Positions 34,100-45,000 of a stretch of DNA of 64,000 nucleotides are shown here, piece after piece; the first letter of the stretch is position 1, and every line of letters starts with the position of its first letter. A model generated the notes under the pieces. That model ran no database searches. It was not told the DNA's origin and saw only the letters and a program-made list of their open reading frames with translations. Made by a program: the position numbers and the translations under genes. The stretch is from Marinoscillum sp040222955 (GTDB lineage: Bacteria; Bacteroidota; Bacteroidia; Cytophagales; Cyclobacteriaceae), in assembly GCF_040222955.1 (NCBI RefSeq), contig NZ_JAVKCA010000007.1, forward strand, positions 1 through 64,000. The letters run 5' to 3'.

Positions 34100-36499
34100 T
34101 CACTCATATCTAATAGAGTTCACGGGATTGACCATTGCTGATTTGAGCGTTCTGAATCCCGCGATCATCAGTGATACCACAATGATGGTGGTGGAAGGAA
34201 TTCCGAAAGTGAAGAAATCCATTGGCTTATAATTGTTGAATATAGAGCCAATGAGTCCGTCCACCAGGTAGAATCCGGCCGTGACACCTACCACTGAGGA
34301 GATGAAAAGAAGCAGGAAATAACTCCTGCTGATCAGGTATACAATGTGCCCTACGCTCCCACCAAGTACTTTTCGCACGCCGATTTCCTTGGTTCTTTTG
34401 ATCAGGTTAATGGACACAAGGGTATAGAGACCAAGGCAGGAAAGCACGAAAGCGACGGTACCCAGAAAACCAAATATCATTAAGATGTTGCTATTCACCT
34501 CTTTGGCTTCCCGCAGGAGATCATCCTGATAAAACCCAGCAAAGGTCTTGGTTGGGATTTTACTGTTCCACTCCCTTTCCAGGTAGTCATAGACCTCCTT
34601 GACGTGGTTGATGTTGACCTTCGCTACCATAAAACTATAGGTGCCATCATCCTGAAACTTAAGGCTTTTCAGGCGCATGGCGGTGGGTTCTATGGGTGCC
34701 CAAAAACCATACATGTAGAAGTTCTTTACCACGCCCACCACGGTGAGTGTGGTGGAGTCATTGAGGTACACCCGCTGACCAATGGGATTAGTCCAGCCAA
34801 ACTCTTCCACAGCACGCTCATTCACCACCAGAGAGTTCTGACTGTCAGAAGCTTCCAGCTCTTTGGAGAAAGATCTTCCATTGACGATTTTCAGTCCCAT
34901 TGCTTCGATATAATCGATGCCCACATCCAACATGTTGGTCTGAACTTCCATATCCTGATTTTTGAGGAGTGCACCATAGTTTCCCCGGCCGATATGGTTC
35001 TTGGCACTGGCTATTTGTTCTATGTCGGGGTTGGCCAGCATGGAGGCATAGATTTTCTGCTGCTGGGTTTCGTTCAGCAGACTTACACCGATGATCTGGT
35101 CTCGGTTATAGCCCATGTCGAGCGTTTCCTGGTAGCGGGCATTTTGAATGAAGGCCACACTGGCAAATATGGCGATCACGGTGAAGGCATACTGCGTGGC
35201 CAGGAGCACCTTGGTAAGCTTGCCAGCTCCGCCTATGCTCAGGCTGCCGCGGAGGATGCTCACAGGCTTGTAGCGGCTGATGTAAAGCGATGGGTAAAAA
35301 CCTGCCAATAAAGTGGTGAAAACCAGCAGGCCCACCAGAAACAAGTAGAACTTAAAATCCTGGGTAAGGTCTAGCTGAAGATCCAGTCCCTGCCACATGG
35401 CCCCGTAGGCTGGCACCAGGTAGGAAGCAATCCCCAAAGACATCAACAACGCCAACAGACAAACCGTAAGGTTTTCGGTCATAAACTGCTTGATCAACTG
35501 CCTTCTGGTGCCTCCAAGCACCTTTCGTACCCCTATTTCTTTCAGTCGGCGGTTAGAGTTGGCAATGGCCGTATTTGTGAAGTTGAAACACGCCACCAGC
35601 AGGATCAATAACGCCATCACCTGTGGGGTGAGAATGGCTGCGGGAGGCATGGCATTGCGCAGGTTATCCCATCTGAGCTGCCGGGATATCTGGGCGTGGT
35701 TGTTCATGGGGCTGAGGATGAACCTTTTGATGGTAAAGTCCGGGCGGGCCTCCTGTTGCACAGCGAGGTATTTATCCAATAATGGCTCGAATGTTTCTGC
35801 CTGGTTCGGATCATTGAAATACACAAAGGTGTTTTGTGCAAAAGCACCCCAATTGCCCTTCACATTGTCGTCATACATTCGGAACCGGTTCTCAAATGAA
35901 GTGAGTATTTCAAAATGTACAGAGGAGTTCTGTGGTGGCGCTTGCACCACACCCGCAATGGTAAAATTGAAACTCATGCCCGTATCATCAAACACTGTGA
36001 GCACCTTTCCTATGGGGTCCTCATCCTCATAAAACTTGCGGGCATATTCCTCAGTCACCACGGCCTGGTCCAGCTTGTGATAAGCCAATGGGTTGCCAGT
36101 GACCATCGGAAAAGTAAACGACTCAATCAATCCCGGATCGGCATAGCAAACGCTGGTGTTAAAAACCTTGTCCATGTTCACATCCCTGACGGTGAACACA
36201 TGACTTTCAAAGCGAAAGACCCTTTCCACCCCGGCCAGATCATTTCTGATGGCATCAGCCATGGGCATGGGAATGCGGCCATATTCTATCAGGTCCCCTT
36301 GGGTTTCCCTGAGGTTGTGGATTTTGTAGATATGATCGATCTGCGCGTGACTTTTGTCAAAGTCCCAGTTTTGCTTGGAGTTGAGGTAGGCCACGATACA
36401 GCAGGCAAGCGCGAGGCCCAGTCCTACAATGTTGATGGTCACATAGACCTTGTTTTTCAGGAGGTTACGAAGAGCGACTTTCAGGAAATTCTTAAGCAT
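34100..36499 (-). CDS. ABC-type permease of the FtsX/MacB group
   Basis: An about 799-residue membrane protein with the duplicated layout of large Bacteroidota permeases: N-terminal helix, periplasmic MacB-type domain (about 50-240), three-helix permease block (about 290-410), a second periplasmic domain (about 440-640) and a C-terminal block (about 670-790). Both blocks have the FtsX signature: NRRLKEIGVRKVLGG and IKRTKEIGVRKVLGG. These proteins act with a separate ATPase in mechanotransmission or lipoprotein or peptide export. No ATPase gene is adjacent. I start at the ATG at 36499 (MLKNFLKVALRNLLKN), the usual first residues; an upstream ATG at 36628 would add a doubtful helix. Confidence 0.9.
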   Translation of the reverse strand: MLKNFLKVALRNLLKNKVYVTINIVGLGLALACCIVAYLNSKQNWDFDKSHAQIDHIYKIHNLRETQGDLIEYGRIPMPMADAIRNDLAGVERVFRFESHVFTVRDVNMDKVFNTSVCYADPGLIESFTFPMVTGNPLAYHKLDQAVVTEEYARKFYEDEDPIGKVLTVFDDTGMSFNFTIAGVVQAPPQNSSVHFEILTSFENRFRMYDDNVKGNWGAFAQNTFVYFNDPNQAETFEPLLDKYLAVQQEARPDFTIKRFILSPMNNHAQISRQLRWDNLRNAMPPAAILTPQVMALLILLVACFNFTNTAIANSNRRLKEIGVRKVLGGTRRQLIKQFMTENLTVCLLALLMSLGIASYLVPAYGAMWQGLDLQLDLTQDFKFYLFLVGLLVFTTLLAGFYPSLYISRYKPVSILRGSLSIGGAGKLTKVLLATQYAFTVIAIFASVAFIQNARYQETLDMGYNRDQIIGVSLLNETQQQKIYASMLANPDIEQIASAKNHIGRGNYGALLKNQDMEVQTNMLDVGIDYIEAMGLKIVNGRSFSKELEASDSQNSLVVNERAVEEFGWTNPIGQRVYLNDSTTLTVVGVVKNFYMYGFWAPIEPTAMRLKSLKFQDDGTYSFMVAKVNINHVKEVYDYLEREWNSKIPTKTFAGFYQDDLLREAKEVNSNILMIFGFLGTVAFVLSCLGLYTLVSINLIKRTKEIGVRKVLGGSVGHIVYLISRSYFLLLFISSVVGVTAGFYLVDGLIGSIFNNYKPMDFFTFGIPSTTIIVVSLMIAGFRTLKSAMVNPVNSIRYE

Positions 36500-36926
36500 G
36501 GCTTGTTCGGTTGTTATGGATAGTGGTGATGAGCACTTGTACTTTTTAGTTGATTTCCAAAAGCCAATCATTATGCCAACAACCATAACATTCAGAAATA
36601 CAGCGAGATACAGACTTTCTATGAACATCTAACCGTTCAGAACCGAACGATCCGGTGCGGTTTTTTGTCCGGTTTGGAGCAAAGTCAGGGTGTGGAATGA
36701 CTTTCCTCTCCAAGTTGATACCTGACTGGTAAGAGTAATTCCGCAATAGAAGTGATTGTAATGAATACACTTGACCTTTCAAGTGGTATCCATTATGAAG
36801 TTGGAACCAAGTGTAGGGGGCTGAGTTGATTGATTCATCTCTCCTACCCATCTTTCATAATTTGCCTCCAATAACCCGCCCCAAAATCAAAAAGGCTCCT
36901 ATTTTTGCGCAAATCAAAAATTACAA
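36500..36926. other. Intergenic region between permease and tyrS
   Basis: A 427-base spacer between divergent genes. A possible short hairpin AACCG...CGGTT with a T-run lies near 36,640-36,670. TATTTTTG at 36900-36907 fits the Bacteroidota -7 box, 20 bases before the tyrS start, but no matching -33 box is at the right distance, so a promoter there is tentative. Confidence 0.35.
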
Positions 36927-38225
36927 ATGAAAGATTTCGTAGCAGAACTAAAATGGAGGGGCATGATTCAGGACATCATGCCGGAGACGGACGAACACCT
37001 GATGGAAAGCATGCGATCTGCTTATTTGGGCATTGACCCCACTGCCGACTCTCTGCACATTGGCCACCTGGTGGGTGTGATGATGCTGAAGCATTTTCAG
37101 CAGTGCGGACATAAGCCTTATGCCCTCATTGGGGGTGCTACAGGCATGATCGGTGACCCTTCCGGGAAGTCTGCCGAACGAAATCTTTTAGATGAAAAGA
37201 CCCTCCGTCACAATCAGGATGCCATCAAATCACAGCTTTCCAGGTTCCTGGATTTTGACTCTGCCGCATCCAACGCTGCCGTGCTGGTTAACAACTACGA
37301 TTGGATGAAGGACTTCACCTTCCTTGGCTTCATTCGTGACGTGGGCAAACACATCACGGTCAACTACATGATGGCCAAAGACTCTGTGAAGAAGCGATTG
37401 TCATCGGAATCATCTGACGGGATGAGTTTCACGGAGTTCACCTACCAGCTGGTGCAGGGCTATGACTTTCTACACCTTTACAAGGAAGCCCAGTGTACCC
37501 TGCAGATGGGTGGTAGTGACCAGTGGGGCAACATCACCACGGGTACTGAACTGGTCCGCCGGATCGCAGGCGGCAAGGCTTATGCCCTCACCTGCCCACT
37601 CATAACCAAGGCTGATGGAACCAAATTTGGCAAAACCGAAGGTGGAAATATCTGGTTGGATGCCGAGCGCACCTCTCCCTACCAGTTTTACCAGTACTGG
37701 CTCAATACCTCCGATGCAGATGCTGAGAAGTACATCAAAATCTTCACCTTCCTCTCGAAAGAGGAAATCGAAACGCTGATTGCCACACATCGCGAGGCGC
37801 CTCACCAGCGTGTTTTGCAGAAGAAACTGGCAGAAGAAATTACGGTTAGCGCACACTCTCAGGCGGACCTGGAGATGGCCATCAAAGCGTCAGACATCCT
37901 ATTTGGGAAGTCTACCACGGAGGACCTTACGTCCATCAATGAAAAGACTTTGCTTCAGGTCTTTGAGGGAGTGCCACAAGTGGAAATCTCCAAAGCTGAA
38001 TACGAGGCTGTGGCTAATGTCACCGACTTGCTTAGTGAATTGACCCAGGGAGTTGTATTCCCCTCAAAAGGTGAAGCACGCAAAATGATCAAAGGCGGTG
38101 GTGTCAGCATCAATAAAGTGAAGGTAGAATCCTCTGAAGCAGCAGTCAACTATGATTTACTTCAAGGCAAATACCTCCTGGCGCAAAAAGGCAAAAAGAA
38201 CTACTACCTCATCAAAGTATCCTGA
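36927..38225 (+). CDS. tyrS: Tyrosyl-tRNA synthetase
   Basis: A 432-residue class I aminoacyl-tRNA synthetase that charges tRNA-Tyr. The HIGH motif is at about 48-51 in LHIGHLVGV, the tyrosine-binding region has YLQ-like KITTGTELVRRI equivalents (GGSDQWGNITTG), and the KMSKS loop reads KFGKT near 233-237, as is usual for bacterial TyrS. The C-terminal S4 RNA-binding domain is visible (FPSKGEARKMIKGGG). Length is normal. No leader regulation is evident. Confidence 0.97.
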   Translation: MKDFVAELKWRGMIQDIMPETDEHLMESMRSAYLGIDPTADSLHIGHLVGVMMLKHFQQCGHKPYALIGGATGMIGDPSGKSAERNLLDEKTLRHNQDAIKSQLSRFLDFDSAASNAAVLVNNYDWMKDFTFLGFIRDVGKHITVNYMMAKDSVKKRLSSESSDGMSFTEFTYQLVQGYDFLHLYKEAQCTLQMGGSDQWGNITTGTELVRRIAGGKAYALTCPLITKADGTKFGKTEGGNIWLDAERTSPYQFYQYWLNTSDADAEKYIKIFTFLSKEEIETLIATHREAPHQRVLQKKLAEEITVSAHSQADLEMAIKASDILFGKSTTEDLTSINEKTLLQVFEGVPQVEISKAEYEAVANVTDLLSELTQGVVFPSKGEARKMIKGGGVSINKVKVESSEAAVNYDLLQGKYLLAQKGKKNYYLIKVS

Positions 38226-38274
38226 GTTTCGGGTAATTGCATTATTTTTACTTTGTATTGAATTTTTACCAGCT

Positions 38275-40068
38275 ATGAATCGAGCGCTTATTTACCTTTT
38301 CTTCTCAGTCTTTTTATTGAGTTTGTCCGTACCTGCTTTGGCACAGGAAACGGAGGAAGACCCCTACGCGGACTACTCCTACTTGTGGGAGGACACCAAA
38401 AAGAAGAAAAAGAAAAAAAAGAAGAACGATGCGCCGGAAGAAGTCAAAACCGAATCGGTTTCCGAGCCCATTCAGCCGGAAGAGGAAGTGATCTATACAC
38501 CTCCCGCAGATACGCTAATTGATGAGCCCGCGACTGATAGCCTGCAGCCATCAGAGGATCTTCCGCTTGATTCACTGGAGGAAGCACCGCAGGAAGAACT
38601 CCAATACCCGGTAGATAGTCTGGATAAGCCACTGGATAAACAACCGCTTGAAGAAACAGATGAAGAGGAATATCAGGAGCCTGAAGTAGAGAAAGCGCCC
38701 AAAGAAAAGAAGGAGCGTAAAGACCGATCCGGTGCACCTCCTGTACAGGACTTTCGCTCTGGTATGGGCACTGAGACCGGCGGGGGTTCATTTGATGGTG
38801 GCTTCACCGTCACCCAGATAGACGACCAGTATTTTGTGGGACTGGTGCTCAATCCGGAGTTTTCAATTGGTAAAGTGGGTGTAGGCTTGAACGTACCCAT
38901 TCTTTATGGCCTGGATGACCAGTCGATTCGTACGGAGATCTTCAAAGACGGTGTGGGAGCCGCCAGGCTCATCACTTACATTCGATATGGTGTACAAAAG
39001 GCTGATCCTGTCTATGTAAAGGTGGGTCAGCTCAACAATACCATGATTGGATTCGGTGGTTTGATTAATAACTATACCAACTCCACCAGTTTTGAGAAGC
39101 GAAAAGTGGGTCTGCACTATGACCTGAATGTAAAAGGAATTGCCGGCATAGATGGGCTCTACAGCGATTTTAGCCCCGGGTCCTTCAACCTCTTTGCCAT
39201 GCGGCCGTATGTGCGACCGATGGCGTGGACACCCATACCCATTGTTCGCACCTTTGAATTCGGAGCCACCTTTATCCGGGACAAAGACCAGTCGAAGATT
39301 GTCACGAGTGATAGCACGTCAACTTCTTATCTCTTTACCCGAAATGGCATAGGTGCTTTTGGATTAGATATGGGCGTCACTTTGTTGCGGGTACCGTTTA
39401 TTCAGATTGACCTTTTTGCTACCTACTCCAAGCTTAATGTTACCTCTGAGGCGCTGCGGGATTCACTACAGTTTACCTATACCACTACCAACGAACCCTC
39501 TATCATGTCTGATGGGTTTCAGGATGGAACTGGAGCCAGCGTAGGTGTCAACTTTCGGTTCCATTTCATTGCAGATCTCCTCAGTACAGATATTCGCATT
39601 GAGCGTCTGAACTATTCGGATCACTATCTGCCACAGTTTTTTGATGCCACCTATGAAATCAATAAAGATGCTAAAATCTATGCGCTGGGTGCTGCAGAGA
39701 AAATGAGTGGTTTCTACGGAAGCCTTACCGGCCACATATTGAAAAAAGTGCAGCTGGGAGGTAGCCTGATGATCCCGGATGACATCACCGAAGCTACACC
39801 TGCCACCGTGCGGGTGAATGCGGACCTGGATCGACTGGCGGATAAGTTTTCATTTCACGGGAGCTACATCAAAGGTAACCTGACGGACCTGGGAGACACC
39901 TTTAAATTCGATGAACGCTCACTGGCTAAGCTGAGGGTGGTGTATCACCTCAATAAGTTTCTGGCAGCCGGATTTGATTACTATTGGGCGTTTACTCCTA
40001 CCGCGGACGGAGGCTATAAAGCCACCAAGTATGTATCGCCATACTTTGGGTTGAGCATTCAGTTTTAA
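38275..40068 (+). CDS. Predicted outer-membrane barrel with poly-Lys and acidic linker
   Basis: A 597-residue exported protein with a signal peptide (cut near ALAQE). Then come a run of nine lysines (about 43-51) and about 120 residues rich in Pro, Glu and Asp (for example PLDSLEEAPQEE), ending in KEKKERKDRSG. From about residue 165 the sequence changes to alternating strands with aromatic ends, ending FGLSIQF, as expected of an outer membrane beta-barrel. The family is unknown to me. The start at 38275 gives the signal peptide; a longer frame from 38152 lies inside tyrS. The disordered linker may cross the periplasm or sit outside. Confidence 0.78.
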   Translation: MNRALIYLFFSVFLLSLSVPALAQETEEDPYADYSYLWEDTKKKKKKKKKNDAPEEVKTESVSEPIQPEEEVIYTPPADTLIDEPATDSLQPSEDLPLDSLEEAPQEELQYPVDSLDKPLDKQPLEETDEEEYQEPEVEKAPKEKKERKDRSGAPPVQDFRSGMGTETGGGSFDGGFTVTQIDDQYFVGLVLNPEFSIGKVGVGLNVPILYGLDDQSIRTEIFKDGVGAARLITYIRYGVQKADPVYVKVGQLNNTMIGFGGLINNYTNSTSFEKRKVGLHYDLNVKGIAGIDGLYSDFSPGSFNLFAMRPYVRPMAWTPIPIVRTFEFGATFIRDKDQSKIVTSDSTSTSYLFTRNGIGAFGLDMGVTLLRVPFIQIDLFATYSKLNVTSEALRDSLQFTYTTTNEPSIMSDGFQDGTGASVGVNFRFHFIADLLSTDIRIERLNYSDHYLPQFFDATYEINKDAKIYALGAAEKMSGFYGSLTGHILKKVQLGGSLMIPDDITEATPATVRVNADLDRLADKFSFHGSYIKGNLTDLGDTFKFDERSLAKLRVVYHLNKFLAAGFDYYWAFTPTADGGYKATKYVSPYFGLSIQF

Positions 40069-40916
40069 AGCTGTAGAAAAACGCCAATTCCGAAGTTCGG
40101 AGCAGCCAAAATACGCTTCCCGGATGATGCGAAGCCTGCAGAGGCAGCAAAGCCCCAACCATTTTCCAAAGCGTAAATCAGCTCCGGAGTGAAAGACACA
40201 TACTCTGTGTTATTGGCAAAGACACCATTGGCATTAGAGGTGTCCGCATCACCATTGTAGAGGGAGTTGACACTATACACTTTAAGAAGCGCTGTGACCG
40301 GCTTGAGAGATACACCTATTTCTCCACCATAGTGAAATTCATCAGAAAAGCCCTGAGTCCTGTTATTGAAACCCAAAATACCCGTAATGTAAGCCGGAGT
40401 CCCGCTGATCGAATGACTGGCCTCCAACTTCAATAGCTGATTGAACTCACCATCCCCTGTTTGGAGTATGCGATCGCTGGAGACCTCAGATGAACCGAAT
40501 GGTAACCCAAAGATCAAACTGGCCGCCAGGTGGACAGGTTGATCCTGAAACATACCATATTTTAATCCCACGTTGGTATCTCCAAACGAGTTGATCTCGT
40601 CTCCCGGAATGGTGTTGCCACTCTGGTTAAACTCCACGCGATTCAGTGTGGACCTCACGAAAAAAGGAACATACAAGACCACGTTGAGCCGATCCGAGAG
40701 TCCATACTCGCCATAAAAGCTGGTGGTGTACAAACTCACCGTTGGTATGTCAGTGATGTTTCCTCCTGAATCGAAAAAGTATTGTGAGCGGATCATATTT
40801 TGCCCCAGCTTCAGAAAGCCTTTGTTTTTCTGATAGACCCATCCACCCCCGGCCAGTATGTGGAGTGAGTATAACAGGGACAGTAGTGAGAGTAAGATTT
40901 TTTTCTGAGCCATCAT
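40065..40916 (-). CDS. Predicted outer-membrane transporter-like beta-barrel
   Basis: A 283-residue protein with a signal peptide (cut near ILAGGG) followed by about 12 alternating amphipathic strands and a terminal FGIGVFLQL, typical of outer membrane barrels. The order YGEYGLSDRLNVVLYVPFF resembles the barrel group annotated as phenol-degradation MetA-like. No substrate can be read from sequence. The start is 1 base from the stop of the DM13 lipoprotein gene upstream, so the two form an operon. The last 4 bases overlap the end of the convergent gene at 38275-40068. Confidence 0.75.
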   Translation of the reverse strand: MMAQKKILLSLLSLLYSLHILAGGGWVYQKNKGFLKLGQNMIRSQYFFDSGGNITDIPTVSLYTTSFYGEYGLSDRLNVVLYVPFFVRSTLNRVEFNQSGNTIPGDEINSFGDTNVGLKYGMFQDQPVHLAASLIFGLPFGSSEVSSDRILQTGDGEFNQLLKLEASHSISGTPAYITGILGFNNRTQGFSDEFHYGGEIGVSLKPVTALLKVYSVNSLYNGDADTSNANGVFANNTEYVSFTPELIYALENGWGFAASAGFASSGKRILAAPNFGIGVFLQL

Positions 40917-40917
40917 A

Positions 40918-41847
40918 TTAGTTGAGTTCTGCTGATCCGAAAGTAATACTGGCGGGCTTGCACAGGAGAATTACGTAATTGTAGTCATTCAGGCCCACAC
41001 CGGAGTTGACCAGGCTGACGTTATAAGTTTTGGCCCCGTTGGTGGTCACTTCAGCGATCTCCAGTCCTTGTGAGCGCACCACAGTTCCGCTGGTGGAGTT
41101 GGCCAGATAGACGAATGTGCCCAGTGCAAAGCTGGTTTCAAAGTCTTCACTGAAGGTAAGAATCAAAGCATCATTGTCATCAATAAATAAAGTGGCAGTG
41201 CCCACGGCTTTGTAGCTCCCACTGCCCTCAAAAACACCCGTACGCGCCTGTGTGCCGATCATGAGCTGGAAGGGAGGGCTTTTTACCTCTTCTATCTCAG
41301 CGGTGATGGACACGATTCCATTGGCATGTGCTGTCACCAGTCCTGTACTGCTCACCGTTGCCAGCGCTTCATTGGCTGAAGTCCAGCTCACAGGCTTGCC
41401 GGTCACCTCAACATCAGCCATGGTGTAAGCCCTGGCCGTGAGCTGTATGGTTTCATTGATCATCAGGGAGCTCTTTGGTGCCGTGATCTGCACCCGGGCC
41501 ACATCATCCGTATTTTCTACCACGGTCACGTCCACCGTTACCGTTTCTTCATTGGCATAGCTGATCTGAATTTTGGTTTGGCCTTTTCCTACGGCTGTCA
41601 CCAACCCGCTTTGATCTACAGAAGCTACGCTCCGGTCATTGCTTTGCCAGATGAGTTGAGCGTCCTCTCTGGGCACCCACATGTTGTAGTAATATGTGGC
41701 TTCTATCTGAGCCGTCTCCCCCACTTTCAAGCTGATACTGGTCACATCCGTGAGAATGGCAGCATCCTTTGGGTCATCAATGAAATCCGTCCCAATACAG
41801 GAAGCCAGATTCACAAGACAGTATAAATACATTACAGAATACCTCAT
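40918..41847 (-). CDS. BIG2-DM13 domain lipoprotein
   Basis: A 309-residue exported protein. A signal peptide with a lipobox-like LASC (Cys about 17) precedes two BIG2 Ig-like domains (about 38-112 and 115-197), each with the SVDQSGLVTA or TVSSTGLVTA motif. The C-terminal domain (about 203-309) matches DM13: GTATLFIDDNDALILTFSED, FVYLANSTSG, and YVILLCKPASITFGSAEL with its conserved cysteine. DM13 domains have been proposed to work in redox or electron transfer through this Cys. It is co-transcribed with the barrel gene downstream, suggesting a surface-linked pair. Lipoprotein status is likely but the lipobox is imperfect. Confidence 0.83.
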   Translation of the reverse strand: MRYSVMYLYCLVNLASCIGTDFIDDPKDAAILTDVTSISLKVGETAQIEATYYYNMWVPREDAQLIWQSNDRSVASVDQSGLVTAVGKGQTKIQISYANEETVTVDVTVVENTDDVARVQITAPKSSLMINETIQLTARAYTMADVEVTGKPVSWTSANEALATVSSTGLVTAHANGIVSITAEIEEVKSPPFQLMIGTQARTGVFEGSGSYKAVGTATLFIDDNDALILTFSEDFETSFALGTFVYLANSTSGTVVRSQGLEIAEVTTNGAKTYNVSLVNSGVGLNDYNYVILLCKPASITFGSAELN

Positions 41848-42028
41848 GAGATAAATTTAGGAAAGTCGGTGGTCAAACCTGCCCTTTCAAATGTCATGGT
41901 TGAGGCATTTGGAGTAACTAATGTTTGGACATGTGCTTTCATTCGCATCAAAAATCACCCGATCAAGTAATACCCGGCCTTTCGCCTTGACTTTTTTGTG
42001 TAGGTTTATCGCTTCCAAATAAACAACT

Positions 42029-45000
42029 ATGAAAAGATATTTTGCTTACCTCCTGATCACCCTTCCGCTGATGGCATTTTCCCAAAAAGTGGATATGGAG
42101 CTGCTCAAAGGGATAAAACCAAGAAGTATAGGTCCTGCTGGTATGGCCGGACGAGTAACAGCCATCGATGTGGTGAATAACCGACCCGAGGTGATCTATG
42201 TGGGTACCGCTTCCGGTGGCCTTTGGAGATCTGAAAGTGGTGGCACTGCCTGGGAGCCCATCTTTGATAAGCAGACTACCGCGTCCATTGGCGCTGTGGC
42301 CATTCAGCAGTCCAACCCTTCAGTGATATGGGTGGGTACAGGTGAAGGCAATCCAAGAAACTCCTTGAATGGAGGGGACGGAATCTACAAGAGCCTTGAT
42401 GGTGGTAAAAATTGGATTAAAATGGGTCTGGATAAGACACGAAATATTCACAGGATCATCGTAGATCCCCAAAACCCAAATACAGTATACGTAGCAGCCA
42501 TCGGGTCACCCTGGGGCATTCATCCTGAACGTGGAGTATTTAAGACCACAGATGGTGGTAAAACCTGGAATAAGATCCTCTATGTCAATGACAAGACCGG
42601 GGCAGCAGATATGGTAATGGATCCTACCAACCCCAATAAGTTGATGGTAGGCATGTGGGAGCATTACAGGCAGCCATGGTTTTTCACCTCCGGTGGGTCA
42701 GGATCAGGCTTGTATGTGACCCATGATGGTGGTGACACCTGGGTGAAGCGCATTGATGAAGACGGTTTACCAAAAGGTGATCTTGGTCGCATGGGCCTGG
42801 CCATTGCTCCCAGCAACCCTAAAATTGTATACGCTCTGGTAGAAGCCAAAAAGAATGCACTTTACAAATCTGAGGATGGAGGCTTCAAGTGGAACAAGGT
42901 GAATGACAAAAGTGAGATTGGCAACAGACCTTTTTACTATGCCGACATTTTCGTTGATCCTGTGAATGAAAACAGACTTTACACCGTCTACACCTATATC
43001 AATGTGAGTACAGATGGCGGCAGGTCGTTTGATCAGCTAATGCCGGCGTATAACACTACACGTGGTGTACATCCCGATCACCACGCCTGGTGGATTCATC
43101 CTACAGATCCCAATTATATCATAGAAGGCAACGATGGTGGCCTTAATATCTCCCGAGACCGAGGCACCACCTGGAGGTTTGTTCAGAACCTACCCGTGGC
43201 ACAGTTTTACCACATTGCAGTGGACAATGACTTTCCGTACAATGTGTACGGTGGTATGCAGGACAATGGCTCATGGGCCGGGCCGGCCTATGTTTGGAAA
43301 GACCAGGGTATCAGAAACAGCTACTGGCAGGAAGTTTCCTTTGGTGATGGGTTTGATGTAGTGCCCGATCAGGATGATAACCGGTATGGTTTTTCTATGG
43401 CTCAAGAAGGCTGGGTGGGCAGATATGACCTAAAAACGGGTCATTTTGAATATGTGAAACCACATGCGCCGGAATTGGATGTGAAACTTCGGTTCAACTG
43501 GAATGCAGCCATTGGTCAGGATCCTTTTGATAGCAAAACCCTTTATTTTGGAAGTCAGTTTGTGCACAAGAGCATAGACAAAGGTCAAACCTGGGACATC
43601 ATCTCCCCGGATCTCACCACCAATGATAAGAGCAAACAAAAACAGGATGAGAGCGGCGGGCTCACCATGGACGCCACCGGAGCGGAAAATTATTGCACCA
43701 TATTGGCCATTACTCCGAGTGTGCTGGAAAAGGATGTGCTGTGGGTAAGTACCGATGATGGAAACATTCAGATAACCAGGGACGGTGGCAAGACCTGGAC
43801 CAAAGTGTCTCAAAACATCAAAAACCTTCCTGTGAATGTCTGGATACCACAAATACAGGTATCCAATAAGAATCCGGGCGAGGCTTTAGTGATTGCCAAC
43901 AACTATCGCAACTTTGATTTCAAACCATACGCCTATCGCACCACCAACTATGGCAAAACCTGGGAACGGATAGTAGATGAGAATGATGCGACTAGCTACG
44001 CGCTATCGATCGTTCAGGATCCTGTGGAGCCGAAGCTCATGTTTCTCGGCACGGATGATGGACTCTACATTTCCATAGACGAAGCTACCACATGGACTAA
44101 GTGGACCAATGACTACCCTACTGTGAACACCATGGATATGGTGATCCATCCCCGTGAACATGATTTGGTGATCGGAACTTTTGGTCGTGCTGCATATGTC
44201 ATCGATGACATTCGTCCACTCAGGGCCATGGCATCTGCAGGTATCGGAATACTTGATAAACCCATTCATCTTTTTGAGCCCCCTACTGCTTACAACGCCA
44301 TTTGGCAACAGCCCACAGGCTCTCGCTTTGGCGCTGACGCGATGTTCAATGGAGAAAACAGGAAAAGTGGCGCCATGCTATCCTATGTGATCAATGTTCC
44401 GAAAAAGGATGAAACCGAAAAGGAGAAAGGCGAAAAGAAAGATGAGGAGAAAGGACTGGACTCATTGACCCTGGAGGTGTTTACAATGGAAGGCAAGCTG
44501 ATCAGAACCATTAAGCAAAAGGTGCCGGATAAGAATGGGGTGAATAGGATGTACTGGAGCCTTGATGAAAAAGGTGTGAGTGGCCTGTCCAGAAAAGAGC
44601 TTGATACCAAACGCGAACCGGGAGGTGTGGATGTAATGCCCGGCACTTACAAACTGCGCCTGTTCTATGCAGGCGAGTCATCAGAATCCCAGATCGATGT
44701 GAAATTTGATCCAAGAATGGAGGTCTCCACAGAGGCACTCAAGGCCAGATATGACGCGCTCAAGGCCCTGGAGTCTGATAAAGAATTGGCGCTCGGGCAT
44801 GTGGAGCAGATCAAAGAAAAGCTGGCGATAATCGATGAATTAACCAAGCGAATGAAGGCAAAGAATGAAAAGGCTTTTGAAGCAGAGCTTAAGCTTTCGA
44901 CAGAAACCAGGGATACCCTCAACAGTCTGCTAGACCTCTACCTCGGGAAAGAGGATGACCGACAGGGAATCACCGCTGATCAGACTGATAATGTCAATAG

